Of a stretch of 8,080 nucleotides of DNA, positions 1 through 5,754 are shown piece by piece (the first letter of the stretch is position 1; every line of letters begins with the position of its first letter). The DNA is from an uncultured Amylibacter sp. (GTDB taxonomy: Bacteria > Pseudomonadota > Alphaproteobacteria > Rhodobacterales > Rhodobacteraceae): the NCBI GenBank assembly GCA_938001995.1, contig CALLAV010000178.1:1-8080 (forward strand), written 5' to 3'. A model generated the notes under the pieces. The model did not search any database and had not been told where the DNA came from. It saw only the letters and a program-made list of their open reading frames with translations. Position numbers and translations under genes: made by a program.

Positions 1-302
1 ACGCCAACCAGCCCACCCCATGTGCCATTGGCAGAGCGCATCAGCGCCTCATAGGTGGTCATCGTGTGCACAAAGGTCGGCCCCATCATCGCGATCATCA
101 TAATCGCCCACATCGGAACCAACATGCGCAGGCTGTTCATCGGCGGCATTCCCGCCATGTCCATCATGCCAACCCGCGCCCCGTACCAATTCAGCCCCAT
201 CTGCGTGCTCATCGCATACATCATCCACCACGACACCACGATGGCGACGAAAAACGACAACCACAGCACAGTACGAACAGAATGATGCGCAAGAACAGAC
301 AC
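1..302 (-). CDS. DUF2182-like predicted metal-binding membrane protein, N-terminal fragment
   Basis: The gene runs off the left edge, so only about 100 N-terminal residues are visible. Two hydrophobic segments can be seen, roughly residues 10-31 (rich in V, W, F and M) and 57-78. Between and around them lie many methionines: the linker reads GMMDMAGMPPMN and the second helix reads MWAIMMIAMMGP. This Met-rich pattern, with the AIMMxAMMxPT-type helix, resembles the DUF2182 family of integral membrane proteins, for which metal binding is only predicted. No in-frame ATG occurs before codon 27. I chose GTG at 302-300 because an AAGG lies 8 nt upstream; a TTG further upstream in the same open frame cannot be excluded. 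The gene is divergent from the GntR regulator, with two palindromes in the shared intergenic region, so it is a candidate target. Function is unknown. Confidence 0.55.
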   Translation of the reverse strand, partial: MSVLAHHSVRTVLWLSFFVAIVVSWWMMYAMSTQMGLNWYGARVGMMDMAGMPPMNSLRMLVPMWAIMMIAMMGPTFVHTMTTYEALMRSANGTWGGLVG

Positions 303-353
303 GAGCAGAGCCTTGTTGAGATAGGATTCTTGCGCTACACCTACGGCAAATCC

Positions 354-368
354 AATTGTCAGACAATT
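354..368. promoter_or_regulatory. Perfect 15-bp palindrome, probable GntR/FadR-type operator O1
   Basis: AATTGTC-A-GACAATT is a perfect palindrome around a central A at 361. Its core TTGT-N3-ACAA fits the TNGT-N3-ACNA layout known for FadR-subfamily GntR regulators (compare FadR and PdhR sites). It lies between the divergent DUF2182-like and GntR genes, 52 nt from the GTG start of the former. Binding by the adjacent regulator is inferred. Confidence 0.7.
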
Positions 369-377
369 AAAAATATC

Positions 378-392
378 AAATGTCAGACATTT
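378..392. promoter_or_regulatory. Second perfect 15-bp palindrome, probable GntR/FadR-type operator O2
   Basis: AAATGTC-A-GACATTT is a perfect palindrome around A385. It shares the nine-base core TGTCAGACA with O1, and the centres are 24 bp apart, a little over two helical turns. It ends 27 nt before the ATG of the regulator gene. The nine AT-rich bases between O1 and O2 could hold promoter elements, which would fit autorepression. I could not assign a convincing -35/-10 pair. Confidence 0.7.
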
Positions 393-419
393 ATTTTGGG
401 CACTCAAACGGCGGATCAA

Positions 420-1154
420 ATGAAATACCAACTCGACCCAGACAAAGAGCTTTCCCCCCAGATCGCTTCGGCCATTCGCGATAGCATTATCAATGGCCAG
501 TTGATTGTAAACCAGCGCCTGCCGAGCGAATCCGAGCTGTGCGATCAATTCGATGTGTCCCGCCCTACTGTGCGCGAGGCTCTCAAACGCCTCGCCGCCC
601 AAAACCTGATCCGCACACAGCGCGGTGCCACGGGCGGTGCTTTCGTGAACAAACTCAGCTTTAAGGACGCCTACCGCCAGCAAATCACCACCTCCACGCT
701 GCTGCTCTCTATGAATGCCGTCAGCTTTGAAACCGCTTGCGAAGCCCGCTTCGCGCTGGAACGCGCCTGCATACCGCTGGCCGCAGAACGCCGCACGCCA
801 GATCACCTCGCCGCTATGCGCGCCGAAATCCACCGCCAAGCCCAACCGGGCCTGACGGACGAGTCGTTCTGCGCCTCTGATGTCGCCTTCCACCGCGCGC
901 TGGTGGACAGCGCGCAAAACCCCGTCATGTCCTACCAACTCGCAGGCGCGGTCGAAGCCATCGAACCCCTGATGAACATGATCACCTTTACTGCCCGCAA
1001 ACGCGAAAAGATTGTTGCCCACCACACCAAAATCGCCGACGCCATCGAAGCACAAGACGCCCCTGCCACCGAAGCGGCCCTCGCAGAGCTTGCCACCCAC
1101 ACCCTCGAACTCGCCCAAGAAGTTGCGGACCAGCGCAAATCTCGCACCCCCTAA
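420..1154 (+). CDS. GntR-family (FadR/FCD subfamily) transcriptional regulator
   Basis: A DNA-binding regulator of 244 residues, a normal length for the family. Residues about 10-77 form the GntR winged helix-turn-helix: SPQIASAIRDSIINGQL, then LPSESELCDQFDVSRPTVREAL, with the wing around RTQRGATGGAFV. Residues about 100-232 are an all-helical FCD ligand domain. Candidate metal or ligand residues are D154 and H158 (DVAFH), H201/H202 and H227, matching the usual Asp-His-His-His pattern of FCD domains that bind a metal and a small carboxylate. The open frame extends back to position 66, but that extension lies antisense to the membrane gene and crosses both palindromes. ATG at 420 begins the recognisable domain and has a GGA seven bases upstream. 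The effector cannot be read from sequence. Autoregulation through the two upstream palindromes is likely, and the divergent membrane gene is a candidate target. Confidence 0.9.
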   Translation: MKYQLDPDKELSPQIASAIRDSIINGQLIVNQRLPSESELCDQFDVSRPTVREALKRLAAQNLIRTQRGATGGAFVNKLSFKDAYRQQITTSTLLLSMNAVSFETACEARFALERACIPLAAERRTPDHLAAMRAEIHRQAQPGLTDESFCASDVAFHRALVDSAQNPVMSYQLAGAVEAIEPLMNMITFTARKREKIVAHHTKIADAIEAQDAPATEAALAELATHTLELAQEVADQRKSRTP

Positions 1155-1327
1155 CCCTCCTTTTTCTTGACCTAAATATCCAATCCCCAAAACACGCCTT
1201 GCCCAAAACACACAAAACCAAACACCACGCAGCGCCCATCCCACCGCGCAACAGCGCACAAAGAAACGCGCCGCAAGGCGCACCATCTGATCCTCACTGC
1301 TTTTTCCACCGCAGCTAAAAATCCCAA

Positions 1328-1356
1328 TTGAACCCTAAACCCACTTCCCCTATACC
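1328..1356 (+). promoter_or_regulatory. Probable promoter of the tRNA-Arg gene
   Basis: TTGAAC at 1328-1333 (4 of 6 to the sigma-70 -35 box) and TATACC at 1351-1356 (4 of 6 to the -10 box) are separated by 17 bp. A start about 7 nt downstream would fall at 1363, three bases before the mature tRNA. The stretch after the -10 box is GC-rich (GCCCCCAAC), like the discriminators of stable-RNA promoters under stringent control. The assignment is by eye. Confidence 0.5.
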
Positions 1357-1365
1357 GCCCCCAAC

Positions 1366-1442
<77 letters not shown>

Positions 1443-1443
1443 A

Positions 1444-1464
1444 GATTTTTCCAAAGGAAAAATC
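1444..1464 (+). terminator. Short hairpin directly behind tRNA-Arg, probable terminator or 3' processing structure
   Basis: GATTTTTCC (1444-1452), loop AAA, then GGAAAAATC (1456-1464) form a perfect 9-bp stem starting two bases after the CCA end. The stem is AT-rich and no T-run follows, so it may act in 3'-end processing as much as in Rho-independent termination. Confidence 0.5.
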
Positions 1465-1592
1465 AGGCGGCAGATGGTTGGAACAACCACCGAGAGCCAA
1501 CCTCTCCACACCCACCAACTCCCTACCACGCCTTCTCCCTCGCTTTATCCGTCGCCCATCCATCAGCATTTCCAATTGAGTCCTTTCGTCCC

Positions 1593-1607
1593 ATAGCTTA
1601 CCCCTAT
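1593..1607. promoter_or_regulatory. ATAG-N7-CTAT box upstream of the LysR gene (OxyR-like half operator)
   Basis: ATAGCTTACCCCTAT has the dyad ATAG-N7-CTAT, the known OxyR half-operator pattern and also a LysR T-N11-A box. It overlaps a -10-like TATGAT at 1605-1610, where bound regulator would block RNA polymerase, fitting autorepression. No second ATAG/CTAT unit is found seven bases to either side, so this would be a single dimer site. A near copy lies at 2572-2586. Confidence 0.6.
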
Positions 1608-1632
1608 GATACACCTTCAAGGACCTTGCCCC

Positions 1633-2565
1633 ATGGACGCGCCCAAGATCACGCTTAAACAACTTCGCTATCTGGCTGCGCTTGCGGATATGGGCCATTT
1701 TCGCCAAGCGGCAGAGGCTTGCGGCATCTCGCAGCCCTCGCTTAGCATCCAACTTCAAAACCTAGAAGAAAGCCTCGGAACCCTGCTTGTGGAACGGGGC
1801 CGCGGCGGGGTTGTTTTCACACCGATTGGGCGCGAAGTGGTGGCCCGTGCGCGGCGCATCCTAACAGACAGCCAAGCCATTGTAGATTTTGCCACGGAAG
1901 CGCAACACGGGCTTGCGGGCACAATTCGCCTTGGCGTGAAGGCGACACTTGGGCCCTATCTTCTGCCAAAAATCGTAAGCGCGCTGCACACGAAACACCC
2001 GGATGTGAAACTTTATATCCGCGAATGCCCGCCCAATCGGTTGGAAGCAGAGCTGGTCGACGGCACACATGATCTGATCCTTGCGCAGCTGCCTGTAAAC
2101 AATTCTGATTTACACACACAACGTCTGTTCCGGGAGCCGATCCAACTGGCGGTTTCGCATGAACACCCGCTGGCATCGCGCACTTCAGTCACGCTTGAGG
2201 ACCTGAAAGGGTTGAACGTGCTTTCGCTGTCGCCAGACTTTCACCTTCATGACCAGATCCACGCGCTGTGCCATGATCATGGCGCCCATATGGTGCGCGA
2301 CTATGAAGGCACCAGTTTGGACGCGCTGCGCCAGATGGTGGCCATGGACATGGGCGTTACGTTCCTGCCTCATCTATATACAAAATCCGAAGTTGTGCCA
2401 GGCGGTGATGTCGTGGCGCTGCCGATCAAGGGGCGCTCCATCACGCGCTCTGTGGGCCTTGTTTGGCGCAAAGGGGCTGGGCGTGCCTCCTCTAACGAAA
2501 AGGTTGCGCAGGTGTTTCAAAACGCCATCCGCGAAGACTTTGACGGGCTGATATTAGACGGCTGA
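1633..2565 (+). CDS. OxyR-like LysR-family regulator lacking the peroxidatic cysteine
   Basis: A 310-residue LysR regulator. The N-terminal winged helix-turn-helix covers about residues 5-65 ([20 protein letters not shown]), and the substrate-binding-like effector domain covers about 95-305. By-eye alignment to E. coli OxyR is good throughout: LGPYLLP with T105 corresponding to OxyR T100, [11 protein letters not shown], and GVTFLPHL. At the redox centre, however, OxyR C199 (GHCLRDQ) is replaced by H204 (DFHLHDQ), while the resolving C208 is kept as C213. Residues 204-219 hold six histidines and that cysteine. A peroxide disulfide switch is therefore unlikely, and metal or another ligand is possible (inference). 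ATG 1633 is chosen because AAGGA lies 9 nt upstream; the in-frame ATG at 1606 has no ribosome site. The next gene encodes a zinc-ribbon protein, and both genes carry the same upstream box. I do not name it oxyR. Confidence 0.88.
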   Translation: MDAPKITLKQLRYLAALADMGHFRQAAEACGISQPSLSIQLQNLEESLGTLLVERGRGGVVFTPIGREVVARARRILTDSQAIVDFATEAQHGLAGTIRLGVKATLGPYLLPKIVSALHTKHPDVKLYIRECPPNRLEAELVDGTHDLILAQLPVNNSDLHTQRLFREPIQLAVSHEHPLASRTSVTLEDLKGLNVLSLSPDFHLHDQIHALCHDHGAHMVRDYEGTSLDALRQMVAMDMGVTFLPHLYTKSEVVPGGDVVALPIKGRSITRSVGLVWRKGAGRASSNEKVAQVFQNAIREDFDGLILDG

Positions 2566-2571
2566 CGTCTG

Positions 2572-2586
2572 ATAGCTTACACCTAT
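2572..2586. promoter_or_regulatory. ATAG-N7-CTAT box upstream of the zinc-ribbon gene
   Basis: ATAGCTTACACCTAT matches the box at 1593-1607 in 14 of 15 bases and in the same orientation. Its flanks extend the dyad to TGATAG...CTATCA. It starts 6 bp after the LysR stop codon. If TATATC at 2631-2636 is the -10 box, the site is centred near -64, the usual activator position for LysR proteins. That promoter assignment is weak, as no good -35 is visible, so activation is inference. Confidence 0.6.
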
Positions 2587-2676
2587 CAAACTTTCTCATA
2601 TCTTTGTATTTATTTATTCTGTGGCGTGGCTATATCAGGGTCATAAGCGAAACAACGACGTCAGGAGACGCCCAGA

Positions 2677-2949
2677 ATGAGATGCCCTATCGACAATGCA
2701 GACTTGATCATGACCGACCGCAATGGCGTCGAGATCGACTATTGTCCGACCTGTCGGGGTGTGTGGCTGGACCGTGGCGAGTTGGATAAAATTATCGAAC
2801 GTGCGGCAGGCTCTCCGCCACCTGCACAAGCGCCACAGCGCGAAGACCGCGCCTATCGTGACGTGCGCGGCCATGACGACCGCACGGAACACAAACGTAA
2901 GAAAAAGAGCACGGCCAGTTCCTTGCTCGGAGAATTGTTCGACTTTTAA
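2677..2949 (+). CDS. Small zf-TFIIB-type zinc-ribbon protein
   Basis: A 90-residue soluble protein. Residues 1-42 match the zf-TFIIB-type zinc-ribbon family: MRCPIDNADL at the start, then GVEIDYCPTCRGVWLDRGELDKII. C3, C23 and C26 are present, but the fourth expected zinc ligand is Asp (D6, in CPID) rather than Cys. I believe this variant occurs in other members, so it is probably a family form and not a defect. Residues 43-78 are charged and low in hydrophobics (PPPAQAPQRED, HKRKKKST) and look disordered; the end is LLGELFDF. No signal peptide or membrane segment is seen. The start is supported by AGGAG at 2663-2667, 9 nt upstream. The biochemical role of the family is not established. Position and the shared ATAG box suggest control by the preceding LysR regulator. 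Confidence 0.85.
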   Translation: MRCPIDNADLIMTDRNGVEIDYCPTCRGVWLDRGELDKIIERAAGSPPPAQAPQREDRAYRDVRGHDDRTEHKRKKKSTASSLLGELFDF

Positions 2950-2957
2950 CGACAGAC

Positions 2958-2990
2958 GGTTCGGGTCTTTTTCCCCTTTTGCCCCGAACC
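2958..2990. other. Inverted repeat behind the zinc-ribbon gene
   Basis: GGTTCGGG (2958-2965) and CCCGAACC (2983-2990) form an 8-bp perfect stem with a pyrimidine-rich 17-nt loop that holds the T-run, instead of a T-run after the stem. It is therefore not a classical terminator. It may be a weak terminator or an mRNA 3' protecting structure upstream of the stronger hairpin. Confidence 0.4.
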
Positions 2991-3019
2991 ACCGACACGT
3001 CTTAAGTTGAACAGTTTAA

Positions 3020-3056
3020 GGGCGGCGCGTTTTCCCCTCACGCGCCGCCCATTTTT
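3020..3056 (+). terminator. Strong Rho-independent terminator of the LysR/zinc-ribbon region
   Basis: GGGCGGCGCG (3020-3029) pairs perfectly with CGCGCCGCCC (3041-3050) across an 11-nt loop and is followed by ATTTTT. This is a textbook terminator for plus-strand transcription and separates the zinc-ribbon gene from the channel gene. A small flanking dyad, CTTAA (3001-3005) with TTAAG (3016-3020), lies just before it. Confidence 0.88.
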
Positions 3057-3156
3057 AATGCCCCACACACTTAAACCTGCCTAATCAGCACTTGTTAAAC
3101 TTGATTTCCCCTAAGTATTGCGCGAATAGACCATAAGTGTTCGGGGGAATAACAAA

Positions 3157-4218
3157 ATGCATCGCATCTGTCTGGCTTTACTTTGCCTTTTGGCCTTCGC
3201 GCCCAAGCTGTTTGCCCAAGATCTCGTGTTTTCAACTGTAACACGTGAACCCTTTTCGCTTGAAATCAACGGGGCGGACAGTGGGTTTTCTGTTGATTTG
3301 ATCCGCGCTATTGGGGCCGATCTGAACAAAACTATCACGCTTGATCGTAAAGACAGCTTTGGCGATATGCTTGGAGCGGTGCAATCTGCCGATGTGGATG
3401 GGGCCATTGCCAATATCTCCATCACCGCGGCGCGCGAAACCACGATGGATTTCACCCTGCCGATTTTTGCCAGCGGCATTCAGGTGATGTTGCCCAGCGA
3501 CAGTTCCTCAAATGCCCTTGTGACCACAATCCTGACCCGCGAAATTGCACTGGCCCTTGTGTTGGCTTTTGGCATTCTGTTTGCCTGCGGAATGATTATG
3601 TGGGCATTTGAGCGCAATCGCCAAGAATACTTTGACCGCCCCTTTGCACAGGCGTTGTTCCCGTCTTTTTGGTGGGCGCTTAATCTGGTTGTGAACGGCG
3701 GGTTTGAAGAACGTATGCCCCGCTCGCCGCTTGGGCGAGGCCTTGGCGTCGTGATGGTGATTTCCAGCTTGTTCATCGTGTCGATCTTTGTGGCCCGTAT
3801 CACCGCTGCCCTGACGGTAGAGGCGATCCAGTCCAACGTGCAAACCATCAATGACTTGGACGGGCGCACAGTTGGAACCATCGACGGCTCTACCTCTGCC
3901 GCGTTCCTCGATCAGCGTGGGCTCAGTTATGTTCTTTACACCGATCTCGACAGTATGCTCACCGCGTTTGAAGCAAACACGCTGCAAGCGGTCGTGTTTG
4001 ATGGACCGATCCTCGCCTATTACGCCGCGAACGATGGTCGAGGACGCGCCCGTTTGATGGACAAAGTCTTTAAGCCCGAAAACTATGGCATCGCCTTGCC
4101 CACTGGCAGCCCGTTGCGCGAAGAGATTAACCAAAGCCTGCTGCGCCTGCGCGAAAATGGAACCTACGGTGATCTGGTGGCAAAGTGGTTTGGGAATGCC
4201 TATCAGGCGAACAACTAG
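3157..4218 (+). CDS. Prokaryotic ionotropic-glutamate-receptor-like channel (ligand-binding domain split by a pore)
   Basis: A 353-residue membrane protein. A signal peptide (residues 1-20, LFA before Q21) leads into the first half of a solute-binding family 3 domain (about 22-115). Then come a first membrane helix (about 129-151), a re-entrant pore segment (about 167-187), a second membrane helix (about 195-218), and the rest of the binding domain (about 225-348). This is the layout of Synechocystis GluR0 and of animal iGluRs without the N-terminal domain. Expected binding residues are visible: R93 in ISITAARETTMDFT, which in the family holds the amino acid carboxylate, and D282 in VVFDGP, the usual ammonium contact. 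ITAALTVEAIQS after helix 2 is the bacterial counterpart of the SYTANLAAF gate. The potassium filter TVGYGD is missing; the aligned residues are NGGFEE (180-185). It would be a tetrameric ligand-gated channel of the inner membrane with a periplasmic sensor. GGGGGA 8 nt upstream supports the start. Ligand and ion are unknown. Confidence 0.85.
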   Translation: MHRICLALLCLLAFAPKLFAQDLVFSTVTREPFSLEINGADSGFSVDLIRAIGADLNKTITLDRKDSFGDMLGAVQSADVDGAIANISITAARETTMDFTLPIFASGIQVMLPSDSSSNALVTTILTREIALALVLAFGILFACGMIMWAFERNRQEYFDRPFAQALFPSFWWALNLVVNGGFEERMPRSPLGRGLGVVMVISSLFIVSIFVARITAALTVEAIQSNVQTINDLDGRTVGTIDGSTSAAFLDQRGLSYVLYTDLDSMLTAFEANTLQAVVFDGPILAYYAANDGRGRARLMDKVFKPENYGIALPTGSPLREEINQSLLRLRENGTYGDLVAKWFGNAYQANN

Positions 4219-5144
4219 GCCGACTTCTCCGCTACATGGTCCGCGATTGCCTGTTTATACAACGCCTGTATCCGTGCCGTAACAGGCCGATCGCCATTCC
4301 CAATGGCCTTGCCGTCAATCTCGGCCACAGGGGTTTGTGCGCCAAATGTGCCAGTTAGAAACGCCTCATCCGCGCCATATGCCTCGACCAGTGAGTAGTT
4401 CTTTTCAAACACAGGGATGCCATCGGCGCGGCACAGATCAATCACCTTTTGGCGCGTCACCCCGTTCATGCAATAATCCCCCGTGCTGGTCCAGACCTGC
4501 CCCTTACGCACGATGAAAAAGTTGCACGCGTTGGTCGTGTTCACAAACCCATGCGGGTCGAGCATCAGCCCTTCATCCGCACCTGCTTGTTCAGCCTGAA
4601 GGCAGGCGATCACGCAATTCAGCTTGGAATGGGAATTGTACTTCGCGTCCTGCGCCATGGGCAAGCCGCGAACTTGCGGCACTGTCGCCAGCCGTATGCC
4701 CTGCCCTTGCAAGCTCGCCACGGGCTTGGAATGCTCCATGATGATCACAGTGGTCGGCCCAGACTGAGACAACGACGGGTGTTGAAACGGCTTCACTTTC
4801 ACGCCCCGCGTCACCATCAAACGACAATGAACATCCGTGTGCATGCCATTCGCCGCCTGCACTTGACGCAGCGCATCTGCCACGCCCCCACGATCCATCC
4901 CGATATCGAGGCTCACGGCCTTACAGCTTTCAAACAGCCGATCCATATGCTCGTCGAAATACGCCCAGACCCCATCGTACAGGCGCATCCCTTCCCACAT
5001 GCCATCGCCCAGCATAAAGCCGCTGTCATAGACCGAAACCTTGGCGTCATCGCGGTGAACGATATCCCCGTTCACCCAGATTTTGATGTCCCTGTTACGC
5101 TCATCTTCTTCTGCCGCGTGTGTGGTGTGGGCGTCTTTACTCAT
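4215..5144 (-). CDS. Class IV PLP-dependent aminotransferase (BCAT/D-amino acid aminotransferase-like)
   Basis: A 309-residue fold-type IV PLP enzyme of normal length, probably cytosolic. K174 (in AKYNSHSKLN) is the expected Schiff-base lysine. R69 (HMDRLFES) and the segments NGVTR (227-231) and TGTFGAQTPV (264-273) are the usual phosphate and cofactor contacts. The glutamate that normally touches the PLP ring nitrogen (GxVxE in BCAT and DAAT) is replaced: the segment reads GFVNTTNACNFFIV, with T203 at that place. I recall a related subgroup with a similar GFVATCNST segment, so this may be a subfamily trait. Substrate cannot be set; annotation as branched-chain aminotransferase would be loose. 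The start at 5144 lies 4 nt after the glyoxalase stop with no clear ribosome site, suggesting translational coupling. A longer frame back to 5225 overlaps glyoxalase and adds no domain. Its stop overlaps that of the convergent channel gene. Confidence 0.85.
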   Translation of the reverse strand: MSKDAHTTHAAEEDERNRDIKIWVNGDIVHRDDAKVSVYDSGFMLGDGMWEGMRLYDGVWAYFDEHMDRLFESCKAVSLDIGMDRGGVADALRQVQAANGMHTDVHCRLMVTRGVKVKPFQHPSLSQSGPTTVIIMEHSKPVASLQGQGIRLATVPQVRGLPMAQDAKYNSHSKLNCVIACLQAEQAGADEGLMLDPHGFVNTTNACNFFIVRKGQVWTSTGDYCMNGVTRQKVIDLCRADGIPVFEKNYSLVEAYGADEAFLTGTFGAQTPVAEIDGKAIGNGDRPVTARIQALYKQAIADHVAEKSA

Positions 5145-5148
5145 GGGT

Positions 5149-5592
5149 TTACCAGTCGCCTGTATTTTCCATGCTGGCCCAAGGCTCAGCAGGGGCAAGG
5201 CTCTCACCCTCTTGCAACAATTCAATCGAAATATTGTCAGGGGATTTCACGAACGCCATGCGCCCGTCGCGTGGTGGGCGGTTGATCACAACGCCCTTGT
5301 CCATCAACGCTTGGCAAGTTTCGTAAATGTTATCAACCTTATAGGCCAAATGCCCCCAGCTACGGCCAGTTTCATACTTTTCCTCACTGCCCCAGTTATA
5401 GGTCAGCTCCAGCTCGGGTGCATTGTTGGCCTTGGCCGCATCTACATCCTTGTCGCCTGCCAAAAACACCAGTGTGAATTTGCCCTCTGGCACGTCAATG
5501 CGACGGGTTTCAATCATCCCCATTTTATCGCACCAGAAATCAATCGAGGCGTCTAAATCGGTCACGCGGACCATCGTGTGTAAATAGCGCAT
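5149..5592 (-). CDS. gloA: Lactoylglutathione lyase (glyoxalase I)
   Basis: A 147-residue VOC-fold metalloenzyme that isomerises the methylglyoxal-glutathione hemithioacetal to S-lactoylglutathione in the cytosol. The sequence follows E. coli GloA closely: [36 protein letters not shown] and ISIELLQ. All four metal ligands are present: H5, E62, H81 and E124. The length is close to the short bacterial Ni/Co-type enzymes. The start is secure, with AAGGAG at 5605-5600, 7 nt before the ATG. It is the first gene of a two-gene minus-strand unit with the class IV aminotransferase, 4 nt apart. The hydrolase partner glyoxalase II is not in the window. No promoter I would trust was found in the 90 bp between the start and the upstream hairpins. 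Confidence 0.95.
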   Translation of the reverse strand: MRYLHTMVRVTDLDASIDFWCDKMGMIETRRIDVPEGKFTLVFLAGDKDVDAAKANNAPELELTYNWGSEEKYETGRSWGHLAYKVDNIYETCQALMDKGVVINRPPRDGRMAFVKSPDNISIELLQEGESLAPAEPWASMENTGDW

Positions 5593-5684
5593 GTTGCGGC
5601 TCCTTCGTGTGTTGTTGCCCGTAACTTACGCTGATTTGCCCCATGTTCCAGCGAATTCCACCACGCCAGATCTGTGTAAAATTA

Positions 5685-5718
5685 GTGTCAGGTCGAGAGC
5701 GATCTCTCGACCTGACAC
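5685..5718 (-). terminator. Perfect 15-bp stem hairpin, probable terminator of the RTX gene
   Basis: GTGTCAGGTCGAGAG (5685-5699) pairs perfectly with CTCTCGACCTGACAC (5704-5718) around a four-base loop. On the minus strand it lies downstream of the RTX gene stop and is followed by TAATTTT, a weak T-tract. The stem is longer than most terminators. A protein-binding site or stable small RNA end is the alternative. Confidence 0.65.
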
Positions 5719-5720
5719 CA

Positions 5721-5747
5721 GCATACGTGAGGTGGAAGCACGTATGC
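5721..5747 (-). terminator. Second tandem hairpin behind the RTX gene
   Basis: GCATACGTG (5721-5729) pairs perfectly with CACGTATGC (5739-5747) across a 9-nt loop. It sits between the RTX gene stop (5755) and the larger hairpin, two bases from it. No T-run follows, so alone it is not a terminator; together the two may form a tandem terminator or 3' end structure. Confidence 0.5.
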
Positions 5748-5754
5748 GCGCGCC

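Noticed and set aside
49..366. Minus-strand frame of 105 codons over the left-edge membrane gene
   Set aside because: It is a different frame from the Met-rich, two-helix reading. Its product is Cys/Asp/His-rich and resembles no protein family.
66..419. Upstream extension of the GntR regulator frame
   Set aside because: The extra 118 residues are low-complexity (H/R/P-rich), lie antisense to the membrane gene and include both palindromic operators. The GntR domain begins just after ATG 420.
1268..1281. GCGCC-GCAA-GGCGC mini-hairpin between the GntR gene and the tRNA
   Set aside because: The stem has only five pairs, has no T-run on the plus strand, and is too far (over 110 bp) from the GntR stop to be a convincing terminator.
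1606..1632. Earlier ATG for the LysR gene
   Set aside because: There is no ribosome site, it overlaps the probable -10 element and the ATAG box, and the added nine residues are not part of the LysR fold.
5145..5225. Earlier ATG for the aminotransferase
   Set aside because: It would overlap gloA by 77 bp and add 27 residues not seen in the fold. ATG 5144 is correctly spaced for coupling.
4449..5285. Long open frame (278 codons) on the plus strand opposite the aminotransferase and the end of gloA
   Set aside because: It is an antisense shadow: the protein is His/Arg/Pro-rich with no recognisable domain, has no ribosome site, and lies over a well-supported gene on the other strand.
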